Positions 36,650 through 45,877 of a DNA stretch of 64,000 nt are shown piece after piece (within the stretch, counting starts at the first letter, position 1; each line of letters starts with the position of its first letter). The position numbers and the translations under genes are program-made. The notes under the pieces were generated by a model that saw nothing but the letters and a program-made list of their open reading frames with translations, was not told where the DNA came from and searched no databases. The DNA comes from Rossellomorea vietnamensis (GTDB lineage Bacteria > Bacillota > Bacilli > Bacillales > Bacillaceae_B): assembly GCF_008180615.1 (NCBI RefSeq), contig NZ_VTEH01000001.1, positions 404,201-468,200 on the forward strand. The letters run 5' to 3'.

Positions 36650-37687
36650 TTATATAGAGTCCAGGTAGCTCAAAGCATCTTCAAACGTTTTGACAGGCAC
36701 GATGTCCATATCCGTCCCGATCTCTTCAGCAGTCTGCAAAGCTTCTTCATAATTAGGTTTTAAATCCGGATTGGATTTCCTCAGGTTTTCAGGAATAATA
36801 TCCATAGGGGCAAAGAACACCTCGGCACCTGCATTATCTGCCGCAATGACCTTTTGTTCTATTCCCCCGATCCTTCCGACGGTCCCATTTGAAGAAATTG
36901 TACCCGTGCCGGCAATATCCAGTCCTCTGGTAATATCTCTTTCAACCAACCCGTTATATAACTGCAGACTGAACATCAAGCCTGCAGACGGCCCTCCGAT
37001 CTTCTCGGTATTCATTGTTACTTTTGTTTCCGTGATAATTTCTTTGTCATCCACCAGTCCGATCCCAAGTCCGACTTTCCCATCACTGGCCGAAAACTCT
37101 GCGAGAGGAACTTCTTTTTCGTATACTTCCCCTTCTCTGGTGAAAGTGATATTTACAGTGTCATTCACTGTCTTCTGGCTGATATAGTCAATGAATTCCT
37201 GGGAAGAACTGAATTCATTTCCATCTATGGCTGTGATCATGTCCCCCGGTTCAAGAACATCCTCTGCGGGCATGCCAGGATAAACGTTCAGGATATATAC
37301 CCCGTTGTAGTCAAATGAATAAGGTTGCTCAGCGTGATCGAATGCCACTTCTATGGCATTCAATTTTGATGTTTCCATTAAGTGAAGCTGCCGGACGTTG
37401 TATTCTTCATCCGTTTCTTCAGGGCTTCTTATTTCTCCCGCCGGATAGATATGCTCGTATTTCCTCAAAGAAGCGATGAGATAGGTATAAATATTTGCCT
37501 TTCCCATTCTGACGGTTGTCAGCATCAGCCGGCCTTCATCCTCATATCCGTTCTCCACTTTAATGATTGTATCAAGGTCTTTTGCGCTTCCTGGTTTGGT
37601 TACATAGTAGGGCAAATAATAAAAGGAACTTCCTATTATAAGAATCGTCATGATGACTAAAATGCGAATCCATTTTTTTTGTGACAC
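36650..37687 (-). CDS. ddcP: DdcP (YlbL), membrane PDZ-Lon-type checkpoint-recovery protease
   Basis: 345 aa. N-terminal membrane anchor (about 7-28), PDZ domain (about 125-195, NVYPGMPAEDVLEPGDMITAIDG), and C-terminal Lon-like S16 protease domain with catalytic S234 (GGPSAGLMF) and K279 (GGIEQKV), the same positions as in B. subtilis YlbL. There it degrades the division inhibitor YneA during DNA-damage recovery. It abuts ylbK (one-base spacing) and is co-transcribed with it. Confidence 0.95.
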   Translation of the reverse strand: MSQKKWIRILVIMTILIIGSSFYYLPYYVTKPGSAKDLDTIIKVENGYEDEGRLMLTTVRMGKANIYTYLIASLRKYEHIYPAGEIRSPEETDEEYNVRQLHLMETSKLNAIEVAFDHAEQPYSFDYNGVYILNVYPGMPAEDVLEPGDMITAIDGNEFSSSQEFIDYISQKTVNDTVNITFTREGEVYEKEVPLAEFSASDGKVGLGIGLVDDKEIITETKVTMNTEKIGGPSAGLMFSLQLYNGLVERDITRGLDIAGTGTISSNGTVGRIGGIEQKVIAADNAGAEVFFAPMDIIPENLRKSNPDLKPNYEEALQTAEEIGTDMDIVPVKTFEDALSYLDSI

Positions 37688-38476
37688 TTACTGCTTGTTC
37701 CCCTTCCATTCTTCAATTGCCTGCTTAATTGAAGGAATTATTTTCTTGGCTTCTTCTTCACCGGCTGCAATGATTTCTTCTGTATTGGTGAATGCTCGCG
37801 AACTGTATTGTTCCACATTCGGCCTGATCATAAAATCAGCGCTGAGCTCACGATTTCTGATGATTTCCTTCTGTAGTATATCAATACTTTGCATTATAAC
37901 ATCATACACAGTCGAAATTTCTGCATTTTGCTTCACTTGTGCAACATCCACCCCTATGACAATATCCGCTCCCATCTCCTCAACGACAGAAACAGGCACC
38001 CGGTCGATTACTCCTCCATCGACAAGCAGCCTGCCGTTGATTTTCTCTGGCACAAATATTCCCGGTATGCTGATGCTTGCTCTGACTGCCTCGGCTATGG
38101 GGCCTTCAGTAAAAATCACTCTTTCTCCCTTGGTTAGATCAGTGGCAACCACCGCTATAGGAATGCTGAGATCTTCTATGTTTTTATTATGGGTAAACAG
38201 CCTCACAAACTGCTTGATCCGTTTGCCCGCGATGAACCCCATTTTTGGCACGGTAAAGTCCAGGTAGTACTTTCTCCGAAAAGCGGTCGACAACTTATAA
38301 AGATCTTCCATATTATGGCCGACTCCGTACAAACAGGCAGCGAGCGCCCCCATGCTGCTTCCCGCAATCATATCAACAGGGATATCTTCTTCCTTAAAGG
38401 CCTTCAGCACTCCCAGGTGGGCAAACCCTCTTGCTCCTCCTGAACCGAGAGCTAAGCCGACTTTAGGCTTGTTCAC
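37688..38476 (-). CDS. ylbK: YlbK, patatin-like phospholipase family protein
   Basis: 262 aa. Patatin/RssA family: oxyanion loop GSGGARGFAHLG at about 11-22, GSSMG with nucleophile S41, and LLVDGGVIDRVP with the DGG catalytic aspartate (about 155). Substrate unknown. Start GTG 38476, after GGGGGAGG (short 4-5 nt spacing); an earlier GTG at 38497 has no site. Divergent from ylbJ. Confidence 0.93.
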   Translation of the reverse strand: MNKPKVGLALGSGGARGFAHLGVLKAFKEEDIPVDMIAGSSMGALAACLYGVGHNMEDLYKLSTAFRRKYYLDFTVPKMGFIAGKRIKQFVRLFTHNKNIEDLSIPIAVVATDLTKGERVIFTEGPIAEAVRASISIPGIFVPEKINGRLLVDGGVIDRVPVSVVEEMGADIVIGVDVAQVKQNAEISTVYDVIMQSIDILQKEIIRNRELSADFMIRPNVEQYSSRAFTNTEEIIAAGEEEAKKIIPSIKQAIEEWKGNKQ

Positions 38477-38667
38477 TTGGCCTCCCCCTTTTTTCACCGT
38501 TTGGTTTATTCTATGGTCTATTTTGAGTGACTATGAGTATATTTCAATAATATGAGGACAAGGTGTGATTGCTTGTTATAGCACTGCCTAATTTCATTCT
38601 ACCATTTTTTCCACTATCTACAAGGTAAGGAAATGGATCATCCATATAGACTCCGGGGGGGAATAGA

Positions 38668-39891
38668 TTGAATGCTTCACAATTAAAAACAATCTTTTTA
38701 GCACTTTCCGTTACTACACTTGCAGCCTCTCTTATTATATTTCCTCAAGAATCCTTTGAAGCATCTATCAGGGGGCTGAATATGTGGTGGGAGATTGTCT
38801 TTCCGTCGCTGCTTCCTTTTTTCATCATCTCCGAAATGCTTATAGGGTTCGGGGTGGTTAAGTTTATTGGTGTCATTTTAGAACCGCTCATGCGTCCATT
38901 TTTCAGGGTTCCGGGAGTAGGAGGCTTTGTTTGGGCCATGGGAATGGCTTCTGGTTTCCCTGCGGGCGCAAAGCTGACAGCCAGGCTCAGGCAGGAAAAG
39001 CAGCTGACCAGGATTGAAGCAGAAAGACTGGTTTCATTTACGAACTCTTCCAACCCCCTTTTTATATTTGGAGCGGTTTCAATCGGCTTTTTTTATAACC
39101 CGCATTTAGGGGTCATACTTGCTTGCGCCCATTATCTTGGCAATATTTGTGTTGGGTTGATAATGAGCTTCTATGGACGAAAAGAAGAAAGCCAGAGTAA
39201 AACGGTATCCAATAAAGTTTTTTCGATCAGGAGTGCTTTGGCGGCTCTTCACAGAACAAGGGTCAAAGAAAAAAGGCCAATCGGGAAGCAGCTGGGAGAT
39301 GCAGTGAATTCGTCTATTCAGACCCTGCTTATGATTGGTGGTTTTATCATTTTATTTTCAGTGATCAATAAGCTGCTCTTTCACCTTGGGGTGACTACAT
39401 TTGCTGCCGATGCGCTAAATATTTTCTTAAAGATGCTGACTTTGCCGGAAGCACTGACCTTGCCATTCATATCAGGTTTATTCGAAATCACATTAGGAAG
39501 TCAAATGACCAGCGGAGCAGGTGAAGCCACCCTTCTTCAGCAAGCCATTATCACAAGTTTCATACTTGGGTTCAGCGGCTTCAGCGTACAGGCCCAAGTG
39601 GCCAGTATACTGGCCCAGACAGATATCCGCTTTCGCCCGTTTTTTATAGCCCGATTTATTCATGGTACTGCCTCTGCTATCATTACCCTGCTTATTTGGA
39701 AGCCGGTTTATGTGAACTTTTATGGAGATAAACCCTCAAATTCCGTACCTGTTTTTAACCAGCCTGACTGGACTTTCTGGGAATGGGCACTTCTATGGCT
39801 GAAACACTGGGGGCCAATCATCACCCTTGCCTCTCTGATTATTTATATATTGTTATATATTCAAAAAATGAAAACGGGCAGAAGGCTTTAG
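38668..39891 (+). CDS. ylbJ: YlbJ, sporulation integral membrane protein
   Basis: 407 aa. Nucleoside-recognition (Gate)-type membrane protein with about eight or nine membrane segments. It resembles SpoIIIG-era YlbJ, which is required for heat-resistant spores in B. subtilis. Motifs: IVFPSLLPFFIISEMLIGFG, GMASGFPAGAKLTARL, FTNSSNPLFIFGAVSIGFF. Start TTG 38668 after GGGGGGG; the nearby ATG is out of frame. Divergent from ylbK. Confidence 0.92.
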   Translation: MNASQLKTIFLALSVTTLAASLIIFPQESFEASIRGLNMWWEIVFPSLLPFFIISEMLIGFGVVKFIGVILEPLMRPFFRVPGVGGFVWAMGMASGFPAGAKLTARLRQEKQLTRIEAERLVSFTNSSNPLFIFGAVSIGFFYNPHLGVILACAHYLGNICVGLIMSFYGRKEESQSKTVSNKVFSIRSALAALHRTRVKEKRPIGKQLGDAVNSSIQTLLMIGGFIILFSVINKLLFHLGVTTFAADALNIFLKMLTLPEALTLPFISGLFEITLGSQMTSGAGEATLLQQAIITSFILGFSGFSVQAQVASILAQTDIRFRPFFIARFIHGTASAIITLLIWKPVYVNFYGDKPSNSVPVFNQPDWTFWEWALLWLKHWGPIITLASLIIYILLYIQKMKTGRRL

Positions 39892-39996
39892 GGCATTCAT
39901 TTGCTATGGGGATGACATGGATATTGATTAGGAGAGCCGTTTTTCTCTTCCAGCAGCCATTACCTCTAGTCAGCTTCATGATTTCCTGAGCTGCAA

Positions 39997-40028
39997 AAAC
40001 AAGCTGCACATCAATGTGCAGCTTGTTT
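39997..40028. terminator. Bidirectional terminator between ylbJ and coaD
   Basis: A 15-bp perfect stem AAACAAGCTGCACAT and its complement around a 2-nt centre. Serves converging ylbJ and coaD. Confidence 0.9.
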
Positions 40029-40043
40029 GCATTTATTATCTGT

Positions 40044-40547
<504 letters not shown>

Positions 40548-40705
40548 TTAAGAGGGGTAATCCCCTGGAAATAGTTCGGTTTATCTTTTAACATGCTGTT
40601 TTCGTAAGTATTATTCTATGTAAAGAGCAGTTGATTTCCGCTCCGTGTGCACAACTCCACAGATTCCAGCCTATCTCAGGGATATAAGGCCGGCAAAAGC
40701 ATAAA

Positions 40706-41257
40706 TCAGCTCTTTTTATAGATTGTGATTCCAATAATTCCATATGATTCTGCCCTGATGGTTTTCAATGTACCAGCTTCCTCTGGCAGTACAATCTCGG
40801 ATGCGTGTTCACAAACAACGTAACCGCTTTCATTCAATAAGCCGTTTTCGTCGATATCTTCCAGCAATTGCTGAAGTTTCTGCTTCTTGTACGGAGGATC
40901 CAGAAAAATATAATCAAAGGTTAACTCTCTTTTTATTACAGCTTTAAGGGCTCTTCCCGCTTCATTCCGGTATACTTCGCTTCTTTCGCTGTATCCGCAG
41001 AAGTCCAAGTTCGATTTAATGGTCTTAATGGCATTGAAATCCTTGTCCACAAAAATGACCTTTTCCAAGCCTCTGCTTAGAGCTTCTATTCCCAGGCCGC
41101 CGCTGCCTGCAAACAAATCGAGACCGGTTCCGGTATCAAAATAGGGACCAATTATATTGAAGATTGCTTCTTTCACTTTATCAGTTGTCGGCCGCGTTCC
41201 GCTTCCCGGCACCGCTTTCAACGGCCTGCCTTTACATTCACCCGATATAACTCTCAT
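40706..41257 (-). CDS. rsmD: RsmD, 16S rRNA m2G966 methyltransferase (YlbH)
   Basis: 183 aa. SAM-dependent methyltransferase: RVISGECKGRPL N-terminus, LDLFAGSGGLGIEALSRG SAM motif (about 46-63) and catalytic DPPY (about 119-122). In B. subtilis ylbG lies directly upstream; here an ECF sigma module and a 360-nt intergenic region are interposed. Confidence 0.96.
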   Translation of the reverse strand: MRVISGECKGRPLKAVPGSGTRPTTDKVKEAIFNIIGPYFDTGTGLDLFAGSGGLGIEALSRGLEKVIFVDKDFNAIKTIKSNLDFCGYSERSEVYRNEAGRALKAVIKRELTFDYIFLDPPYKKQKLQQLLEDIDENGLLNESGYVVCEHASEIVLPEEAGTLKTIRAESYGIIGITIYKKS

Positions 41258-41274
41258 TTAATTCACCACTGAAT

Positions 41275-41548
41275 ATGTATTTATTTCTTTTATATCCTAC
41301 CATATATAAACATTCTTTTCTATCAATCGCCGAATTCCGGGAAAATCCGCCTAAAATTTCTCGCCTGATGTATAAAAGGTTCTTCACTGGTGATAATGCT
41401 AGTAACAACATCTTTTCTGGTGTTGTTGCCAACCGCGGAGAAGACTTACGTTTCCCCATAAGTTCTTCCTCCGGTTTCTCCTCTCCCTTTGCCTTCTTTC
41501 CTTTGTGGAAGTAGAAGGACCCTGCAGGAAGTCCTGCAGGGTATTTTT
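41275..41548 (+). ncRNA. Possible small RNA on the strand opposite rsmD
   Basis: The 364-nt gap between rsmD and the DUF4179 gene has a strong hairpin plus U-run oriented on the plus strand (41519-41548) with no plus-strand gene before it. A second hairpin AACAACA/TGTTGTT lies at 41404-41427. I recall an Rfam family called ylbH leader, located upstream of ylbH (rsmD) in Bacillus; this may be its equivalent. A 79-codon plus-strand frame (41275-41514) is not convincing. Boundaries and strand are inference. Confidence 0.35.
41519..41548 (+). terminator. Plus-strand terminator upstream of rsmD
   Basis: An 11-bp perfect stem ACCCTGCAGGA/TCCTGCAGGGT with a 2-nt centre, followed by ATTTTTTATTT on the plus strand. 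No T-run in the other direction. Confidence 0.8.
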
Positions 41549-41621
41549 TATTTCAGCAACTTAATGTTCTCTTACATTTCGGTGTGTTAGTGTCTACCTG
41601 CCGATCTTAACTTAGAAATTA

Positions 41622-42965
41622 TCACTGTTCTACCGGTATCTTAACCTCTCCTTCAATCCATGAAGGATAATCTTGAAGTTCGAAAGTTATCACACCGGAA
41701 ACTTTGTCTCTGTCATAAGGAAAGCCAAAACGCGGCAGCCCTTCTGAACCGCCTCCCTCATGATACTGTGAAGATAATTTATGCTCTTCACCACCGGCGT
41801 CCTTATACGACTGAATTGGCGACATATGATTAGCCTGTTCATATCGCACATCCCACGAAAAGAGTAAGGCGCCTGTCTCATCATAAATTTCCTCGTACTC
41901 TACTTTGGCAAGCCTTTCATCAGGTGCCCGGAGTATTTTCAGCTCTTCGGTATCTACCTTGACTTCCAGCTTATCTTTCTCTAATGCCCTGATTTTACTG
42001 AAGACCAAGTAAAGTTCTTTCGGATTCTCAAAGTAGTTGCTTTGAAGATAGTAGGTCTTTTCTTCAAAATCTCCGCTGGCTGAGAGGCCGTTGGAGATGC
42101 GGGACCAGGTTTCACCATTTTCATCAACCAGCCTCAGATCCTCTATATCAAATATCCGTTTAGTATTTTCCGATGAAAATTCCATCTGGATTCCGACCCT
42201 TGTTGGAGAAGCCTTTATTGTTTTTACTAAGATCTTTTGTCCTTCTACTAGAAACTCCTGATTGAGATGTATGTCTTTGGTTTTACCCACTTTGTTTTGA
42301 TTGACCTTGAAAGGAATTTCCCATGTGTCTCCTAATGGTGCATCACCATTGCTCAACTCAATTTCCATGGTATAGTTCTCCTTGTTTAAAGTTTCTTTCA
42401 AGCCGTAGTTAGACTGATACATATCCTCTTCTTTCGAATCAATTGCGTCAATGGATAAGCTGTCGAAAGCGACCTCTTCACCGTACTCATCTACCACCTG
42501 AATCTTATCGATCCTCAGGTTTTCAAATGATGATGAACTTGAGTCGACATTATAAAAAAGGACGAGCTGTTCCTGATCGGCTATGAATGAATTCAGCGTA
42601 ATCGTTATTCCCTGATGGGCTGCTGAGTTGTTCACTTCCTGCACAAAATCATTGTCAATGACCGAGACCATCCCTTTGTCCTGTCTAACCATCTCAACAA
42701 TCTGCTCCATGCCCGGTATGTTACTTACATAAGAAGCAAAGGTCTCGGAAACCCTTAGGGAACTGATGAATAAAACTAGAAAGATCAAGGATGCAGCCAG
42801 CGCTGTCTTCCATAAATAAGAAGGTTTCTTTGAACGGTTGGCTTTTTGGATTCCCATCCGGATCGCTTCATCGATTGCTCTCTCGGGATACTCTCTTTCA
42901 TTTATCTTCAATTTCAATTCCTTAAGACGCTCTTCTTCGCGGTTAGGCATTGGAATCCTCCTCAT
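41622..42965 (-). CDS. DUF4179 membrane protein, likely anti-sigma factor
   Basis: 447 aa. Cytoplasmic N-terminus (ELKLKINEREYPERAIDEAIRMGIQKA), a single membrane segment SYLWKTALAASLIFLVLFISSL (about 49-70), then a large extracytoplasmic region with DUF4179. This is the architecture of ECF anti-sigma factors that sense the cell surface. It overlaps the ECF sigma gene by 23 nt. The signal is unknown. Confidence 0.85.
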   Translation of the reverse strand: MRRIPMPNREEERLKELKLKINEREYPERAIDEAIRMGIQKANRSKKPSYLWKTALAASLIFLVLFISSLRVSETFASYVSNIPGMEQIVEMVRQDKGMVSVIDNDFVQEVNNSAAHQGITITLNSFIADQEQLVLFYNVDSSSSSFENLRIDKIQVVDEYGEEVAFDSLSIDAIDSKEEDMYQSNYGLKETLNKENYTMEIELSNGDAPLGDTWEIPFKVNQNKVGKTKDIHLNQEFLVEGQKILVKTIKASPTRVGIQMEFSSENTKRIFDIEDLRLVDENGETWSRISNGLSASGDFEEKTYYLQSNYFENPKELYLVFSKIRALEKDKLEVKVDTEELKILRAPDERLAKVEYEEIYDETGALLFSWDVRYEQANHMSPIQSYKDAGGEEHKLSSQYHEGGGSEGLPRFGFPYDRDKVSGVITFELQDYPSWIEGEVKIPVEQ

Positions 42966-43470
42966 CTTCAGTGAATTGTATTCTTAAAGCTCTCAGCCCC
43001 TTGTGAAGCCAAGTTTTGATTGTCCCCTGCGGATGCTCCAGCAAGGCTGCTATCTCCTCAATCTTCATCCCTTCCAGATATTTCAGGATAATGACTCTTC
43101 TGTACTTTTCATCGAGAAGCTGAATCGCCTCATCCATTTCCAAGTTGGACCCCGTGCCCCTAGCTTCTTTAGACTGAAGAATTTCATCATTATAAATGAT
43201 CCTCTTTTTTTTCAGAAGCTCGTCATGGCAGTAGTTCATTAGGATTCTGACCAGCCATGTGGAGAAGAATTCTGGGTTCTTCAACTTTCCGATAGACTTA
43301 TAAGCCCGAAATGTCGTCTCTTGAATGGCTTCCAAAGCATCATGGTCATTTCGGAAATAGGAGATTGCTATTCGATACAATTGCATTTTATGTAATGTAA
43401 TAAGCTGATAAAAAGCATTGTTATCGCCTTTTTTTGCTTTTTTGACTAATAGTTCATTTTCTTTTTTCAT
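42943..43470 (-). CDS. ECF-type RNA polymerase sigma factor
   Basis: 175 aa. Region 2 (AFYQLITLHKMQLYRIAISYFRNDHDALEAIQETTFRAYKSIGKLKNPEFFSTWLVRI) and region 4 (LDEKYRRVIILKYLEGMKIEEIAALLEHPQGTIKTWLHKGLRAL). Similar to SigV/YlaC-type Bacillus ECFs. An ECF-style promoter lies directly upstream, so it is probably autoregulated. It is inserted between rsmD and ylbG relative to B. subtilis. Confidence 0.92.
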   Translation of the reverse strand: MKKENELLVKKAKKGDNNAFYQLITLHKMQLYRIAISYFRNDHDALEAIQETTFRAYKSIGKLKNPEFFSTWLVRILMNYCHDELLKKKRIIYNDEILQSKEARGTGSNLEMDEAIQLLDEKYRRVIILKYLEGMKIEEIAALLEHPQGTIKTWLHKGLRALRIQFTEDEEDSNA

Positions 43471-43491
43471 GAGATTCTCCTTTCCTGTACG

Positions 43492-43520
43492 TTAGACTTA
43501 TAAAGCAGGAAAAAGTTTTA
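43492..43520 (-). promoter_or_regulatory. ECF-type (autoregulatory) promoter
   Basis: On the minus strand TAAAAC followed by a T-run (43515-43520), 16-nt spacer, AGTCTAA (43492-43498). This resembles the TGAAAC-N16-CGTC promoters used by Bacillus ECF sigma factors. It is the closest promoter to the ECF gene. Confidence 0.5.
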
Positions 43521-43719
43521 ATAAATCATAATTTTTTCTCCGCAGTTGATTTCACTAATTCAATGATAAATATACAGGGCGTGACTCTTGCTGTGTAAAG
43601 TAAACTAAGCCTCGACTGCTGTACTTTTCAGCTGTGGTATCCTCCCACTTTGAACGCTCCCTGAAGGCCGCTATGTAAATTATATAGCAGCACTGATATA
43701 TAATAGGAGATCAAAAGAC

Positions 43720-43855
43720 ATAAGGCCTTTCTCTCTAGCCAGGGAGAGCAGCTCTTTTCTATCTTGCATATCATGATAATCCCGGTTAGGTATGGTGCTA
43801 TCTTTTTAAATGGCTCTTTATATGAAAAAGGCATATTTAAGCTTTACAAAACTAT
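43720..43855 (+). repeat. Dispersed element, copy C (partial)
   Basis: Contains CTCTCTAGCCAGGGAGAGC with AGCTCTTTTCT directly after it, then diverged sequence and a terminal GCTTTACAAAAC similar to the right end of copy A. The left end is missing. Confidence 0.65.
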
Positions 43856-43939
43856 AAGCATATCCACTTTTAATCAAACTTATACTGTGGGAATGAATAT
43901 TTTAACCATATTATGATCGATGGTGTCGGTGCCGTCATG

Positions 43940-44110
43940 GGAGTTTTTCGTAAAATTTGTTGCTATTTTATATTAACTTCGTAAGATAACAGCTTTATAT
44001 TCTGCTAAGCCAAAAGAAATGAACTGTTCCCCGTTTAGAGAGAGAACTCTTAGTGTCCAGATGGTGGTATTGCCGAGAGCAAAATTAATGCGAAAACAGT
44101 CTATATAATA
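43940..44110 (-). repeat. Dispersed element, diverged copy, reverse orientation
   Basis: Reverse-oriented relative of copy G: TTTTTCGTAAAA ... GTTCCCCGTTTAGAGAGAG ... and end ATGCGAAAACAGTC. It carries many substitutions. Another repeat end TGCGAAAACAGCCTTTTA lies at about 44322-44337, beyond the GC-rich repeat. Confidence 0.6.
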
Positions 44111-44179
44111 GGCTTTTTCTAATTAATTGCTGATTTAGAATTCGATTTTACCTTCCCCCCCCTTTACATATGAGGATTG

Positions 44180-44290
44180 AAGCGGAAGGCGTACGATCTC
44201 CTGCGGGACTAGCGGGACAGGTGAGACCCCGCAGGCGCAGCCGAGGAGGCTCACCGCCCGCCCCGCGGAGTCGTCCGCCTGGAGCGGAAA
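44180..44290. repeat. GC-rich palindromic repeat
   Basis: GC-rich island in AT-rich surroundings. Nested complementary pairs: GGCGTACGA with TCGTCCGCC at the ends, CCTGCGGG with CCCGCAGG, and GGTGAG with CTCACC. A type of intergenic repeat common in Bacillaceae genomes. It splits the neighbouring dispersed-element sequence, suggesting later insertion. Confidence 0.75.
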
Positions 44291-44512
44291 TCCATTTCAT
44301 TTAAGGCAGCCACATCTTTGCGAAAACAGCCTTTTAAATTCATATTAAATAAACATTAAGATTTAAAGACCCCCAAAAAAACCTGGATTATAGAACGGGT
44401 TAAAAAGTCGAAATTCGTTTTCTAATAATACTCTTTACTTCTTGGAGTCCTTTTGGAATAATTAAAAGTTGGAAAAGATGATATCAATGAGGGTTGAAAG
44501 GAAGTAGTATAT

Positions 44513-44902
44513 ATGATCCAGCGTTTTATTGAACTAGGAGAAGGGTATTCAGATTTATATGAACTTATAGAATTGGCTCGTTACAATGAACCCAGAATGC
44601 TTCATTTCATGGCGTTTCACACTGTCGTGAAAGAACGTCCTGTAACTTCGCTGGCAGTTGTCCTTAAACCTGCCGGTGAAAGTAAGTTTCAACCATTGTA
44701 TATATGCAGGGAAGGTGTTCCCGACCCAAACCACCTGCCCAATAAAAGATACCAGCTGTTCGAGGAAGCAGCAAAGGCTCAGGGACGTGAAGTCATCCAG
44801 ATGGACGTAAAGCCCTCCTCTGTGTTTGCCGAGAAAGAATTGTATTATGCGCACCTGATCGCTATTCTGCGCCTGAATCACTATATATCACCTTTGCAGT
44901 AG
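44513..44902 (+). CDS. DUF7147 family protein (often misannotated methylthioribose kinase)
   Basis: 129 aa. A small soluble protein conserved in Bacillus (MIQRFIELGEGYSDLYELIELA...). Databases have sometimes called it methylthioribose kinase, but the size and motifs do not fit a kinase. Function unknown. Start ATG 44513 with AAAGGAAG. Followed by hairpin repeats and the ylbG terminator. Confidence 0.8.
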   Translation: MIQRFIELGEGYSDLYELIELARYNEPRMLHFMAFHTVVKERPVTSLAVVLKPAGESKFQPLYICREGVPDPNHLPNKRYQLFEEAAKAQGREVIQMDVKPSSVFAEKELYYAHLIAILRLNHYISPLQ

Positions 44903-44908
44903 ACAGAC

Positions 44909-45140
44909 AAAAGCGTAAGCGGCCTGCTCAGCCCCGACAGGCAAATGTTCCCAAGAGAAAAAATGGCGCTCTTTCCTTTTATTCTCTTGGGGTTATTTGA
45001 CCCCGAGGGGCTGGTCGCTGAAGCTGGCCGGAACATTTGCCTCCTCAGCCCCGGCAGGCAAATGTTCCCGAGAGAAAAAATGGCGCTCTTTCCTTTTATT
45101 CTCTCGGGGTTATTTAACCCCGAGGGGCTCGCCTCTGAAG
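44909..45140 (+). repeat. Hairpin repeat, two tandem units
   Basis: Unit 1 about 44909-45036, unit 2 about 45047-45140. Each has AGCCCC(G)...GGGGCT outer arms and a 10-bp inner stem. Unit 1: CCCAAGAGAA (44950-44959) with TTCTCTTGGG (44982-44991). Unit 2: CCCGAGAGAA (45067-45076) with TTCTCTCGGG (45099-45108). The A-T pair in unit 1 is G-C in unit 2, i.e. pairing is kept. Loop GCGCTCTTTCC is conserved. Confidence 0.85.
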
Positions 45141-45157
45141 CATTTCCTAAGCAAAAA

Positions 45158-45190
45158 AAAGAAAACAGGTGCCTGCCACCTGTTTTCTTT
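45158..45190. terminator. Terminator between DUF7147 gene and ylbG
   Basis: A 14-bp perfect stem AAAGAAAACAGGTG and its complement with a CCTGC loop; A-run on the left, T-rich on the right. Immediately after the ylbG stop on the minus strand. Confidence 0.88.
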
Positions 45191-45192
45191 TC

Positions 45193-45468
45193 TTAAATAC
45201 CCATTTTATAATCATACTCTTTCGCTTTATCCGGTTTTGAGTTTTCGAATTCTGTCTTGATGAAAGGCTTATAGGAAGGCTCCACTTTTTTCACATAAGA
45301 ATAAGAAGACAGCTTTTCAACAATCGAATCCGTCTCGTTCTGATTACAATACAATACAACATACTTCATCTTTCTGGAAACATATTGTACATTGCCGAAC
45401 CTTCTCATCGACTTGGCGTGTTTCAAACTGTATAACCATACTGTAATTCCTTGTCTATCGGTGAACAT
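45193..45468 (-). CDS. ylbG: YlbG, DUF2129 protein
   Basis: 91 aa, against 90 in B. subtilis. [36 protein letters not shown] and the C-terminal [23 protein letters not shown] are diagnostic. Function unknown. Start ATG 45468 with AAGGGG 9 nt upstream; a frame extension to 45504 lacks a site. In B. subtilis it pairs with ylbH (rsmD); here they are about 4 kb apart. Confidence 0.93.
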   Translation of the reverse strand: MFTDRQGITVWLYSLKHAKSMRRFGNVQYVSRKMKYVVLYCNQNETDSIVEKLSSYSYVKKVEPSYKPFIKTEFENSKPDKAKEYDYKMGI

Positions 45469-45555
45469 CTTTATTTTCCCCTTAAATAACACTCTGTTTT
45501 TCATAAGTCTAGCATAAGAAATGACTATAAATCAACAAAAGAAGGGATGAGAAGC

Positions 45556-45870
45556 ATGGATCTCGCAGTGATTTGGAGTAAATTCGCAGAACATTTGCAA
45601 TCCTTCGAAGGCATTGAAGACTATGAAATGAAGAAAATTGCCGGCATTCCTTTCATATATGTAGATGCTGTGCTTTCTAAGGAAGAAATCGAAAATTTAA
45701 TCAAACGGGCCACCGCAAAATCAATCCGGGGGAAGCGGCTGCACTCAGAAACTGTATATGTAAGGAAAAGGGAGCAACATTACGTCTACCGTCACCGTTT
45801 CTATGTACCTCAAGAAAAAATGTTCTGCTGCGGCAACCTGTGTGTCGATTGCATAAGACTGCGGGGGTGA
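45556..45870 (+). CDS. Small uncharacterised Cys-containing protein
   Basis: 104 aa; family not recognised with certainty. Basic central region (RATAKSIRGKRLHSETVYVRKREQHYVYRHRFYVP) and a cysteine-rich C-terminus CCGNLCVDCIRLRG that could bind a metal. Start ATG 45556 behind AAGGGATGAG. Divergent from ylbG, followed by repeats rather than a terminator. Confidence 0.7.
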   Translation: MDLAVIWSKFAEHLQSFEGIEDYEMKKIAGIPFIYVDAVLSKEEIENLIKRATAKSIRGKRLHSETVYVRKREQHYVYRHRFYVPQEKMFCCGNLCVDCIRLRG

Positions 45871-45877
45871 TTAAAAA

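Noticed and set aside
41238..41459. 73-codon minus-strand frame overlapping the rsmD start
   Set aside because: Basic, low-information sequence in the leader region; more likely untranslated leader or small-RNA complement.
44945..45260. Small overlapping plus-strand frames (83 and 87 codons)
   Set aside because: They run through tandem hairpin repeats; the similarity between their halves is the DNA repeat, not a protein repeat.
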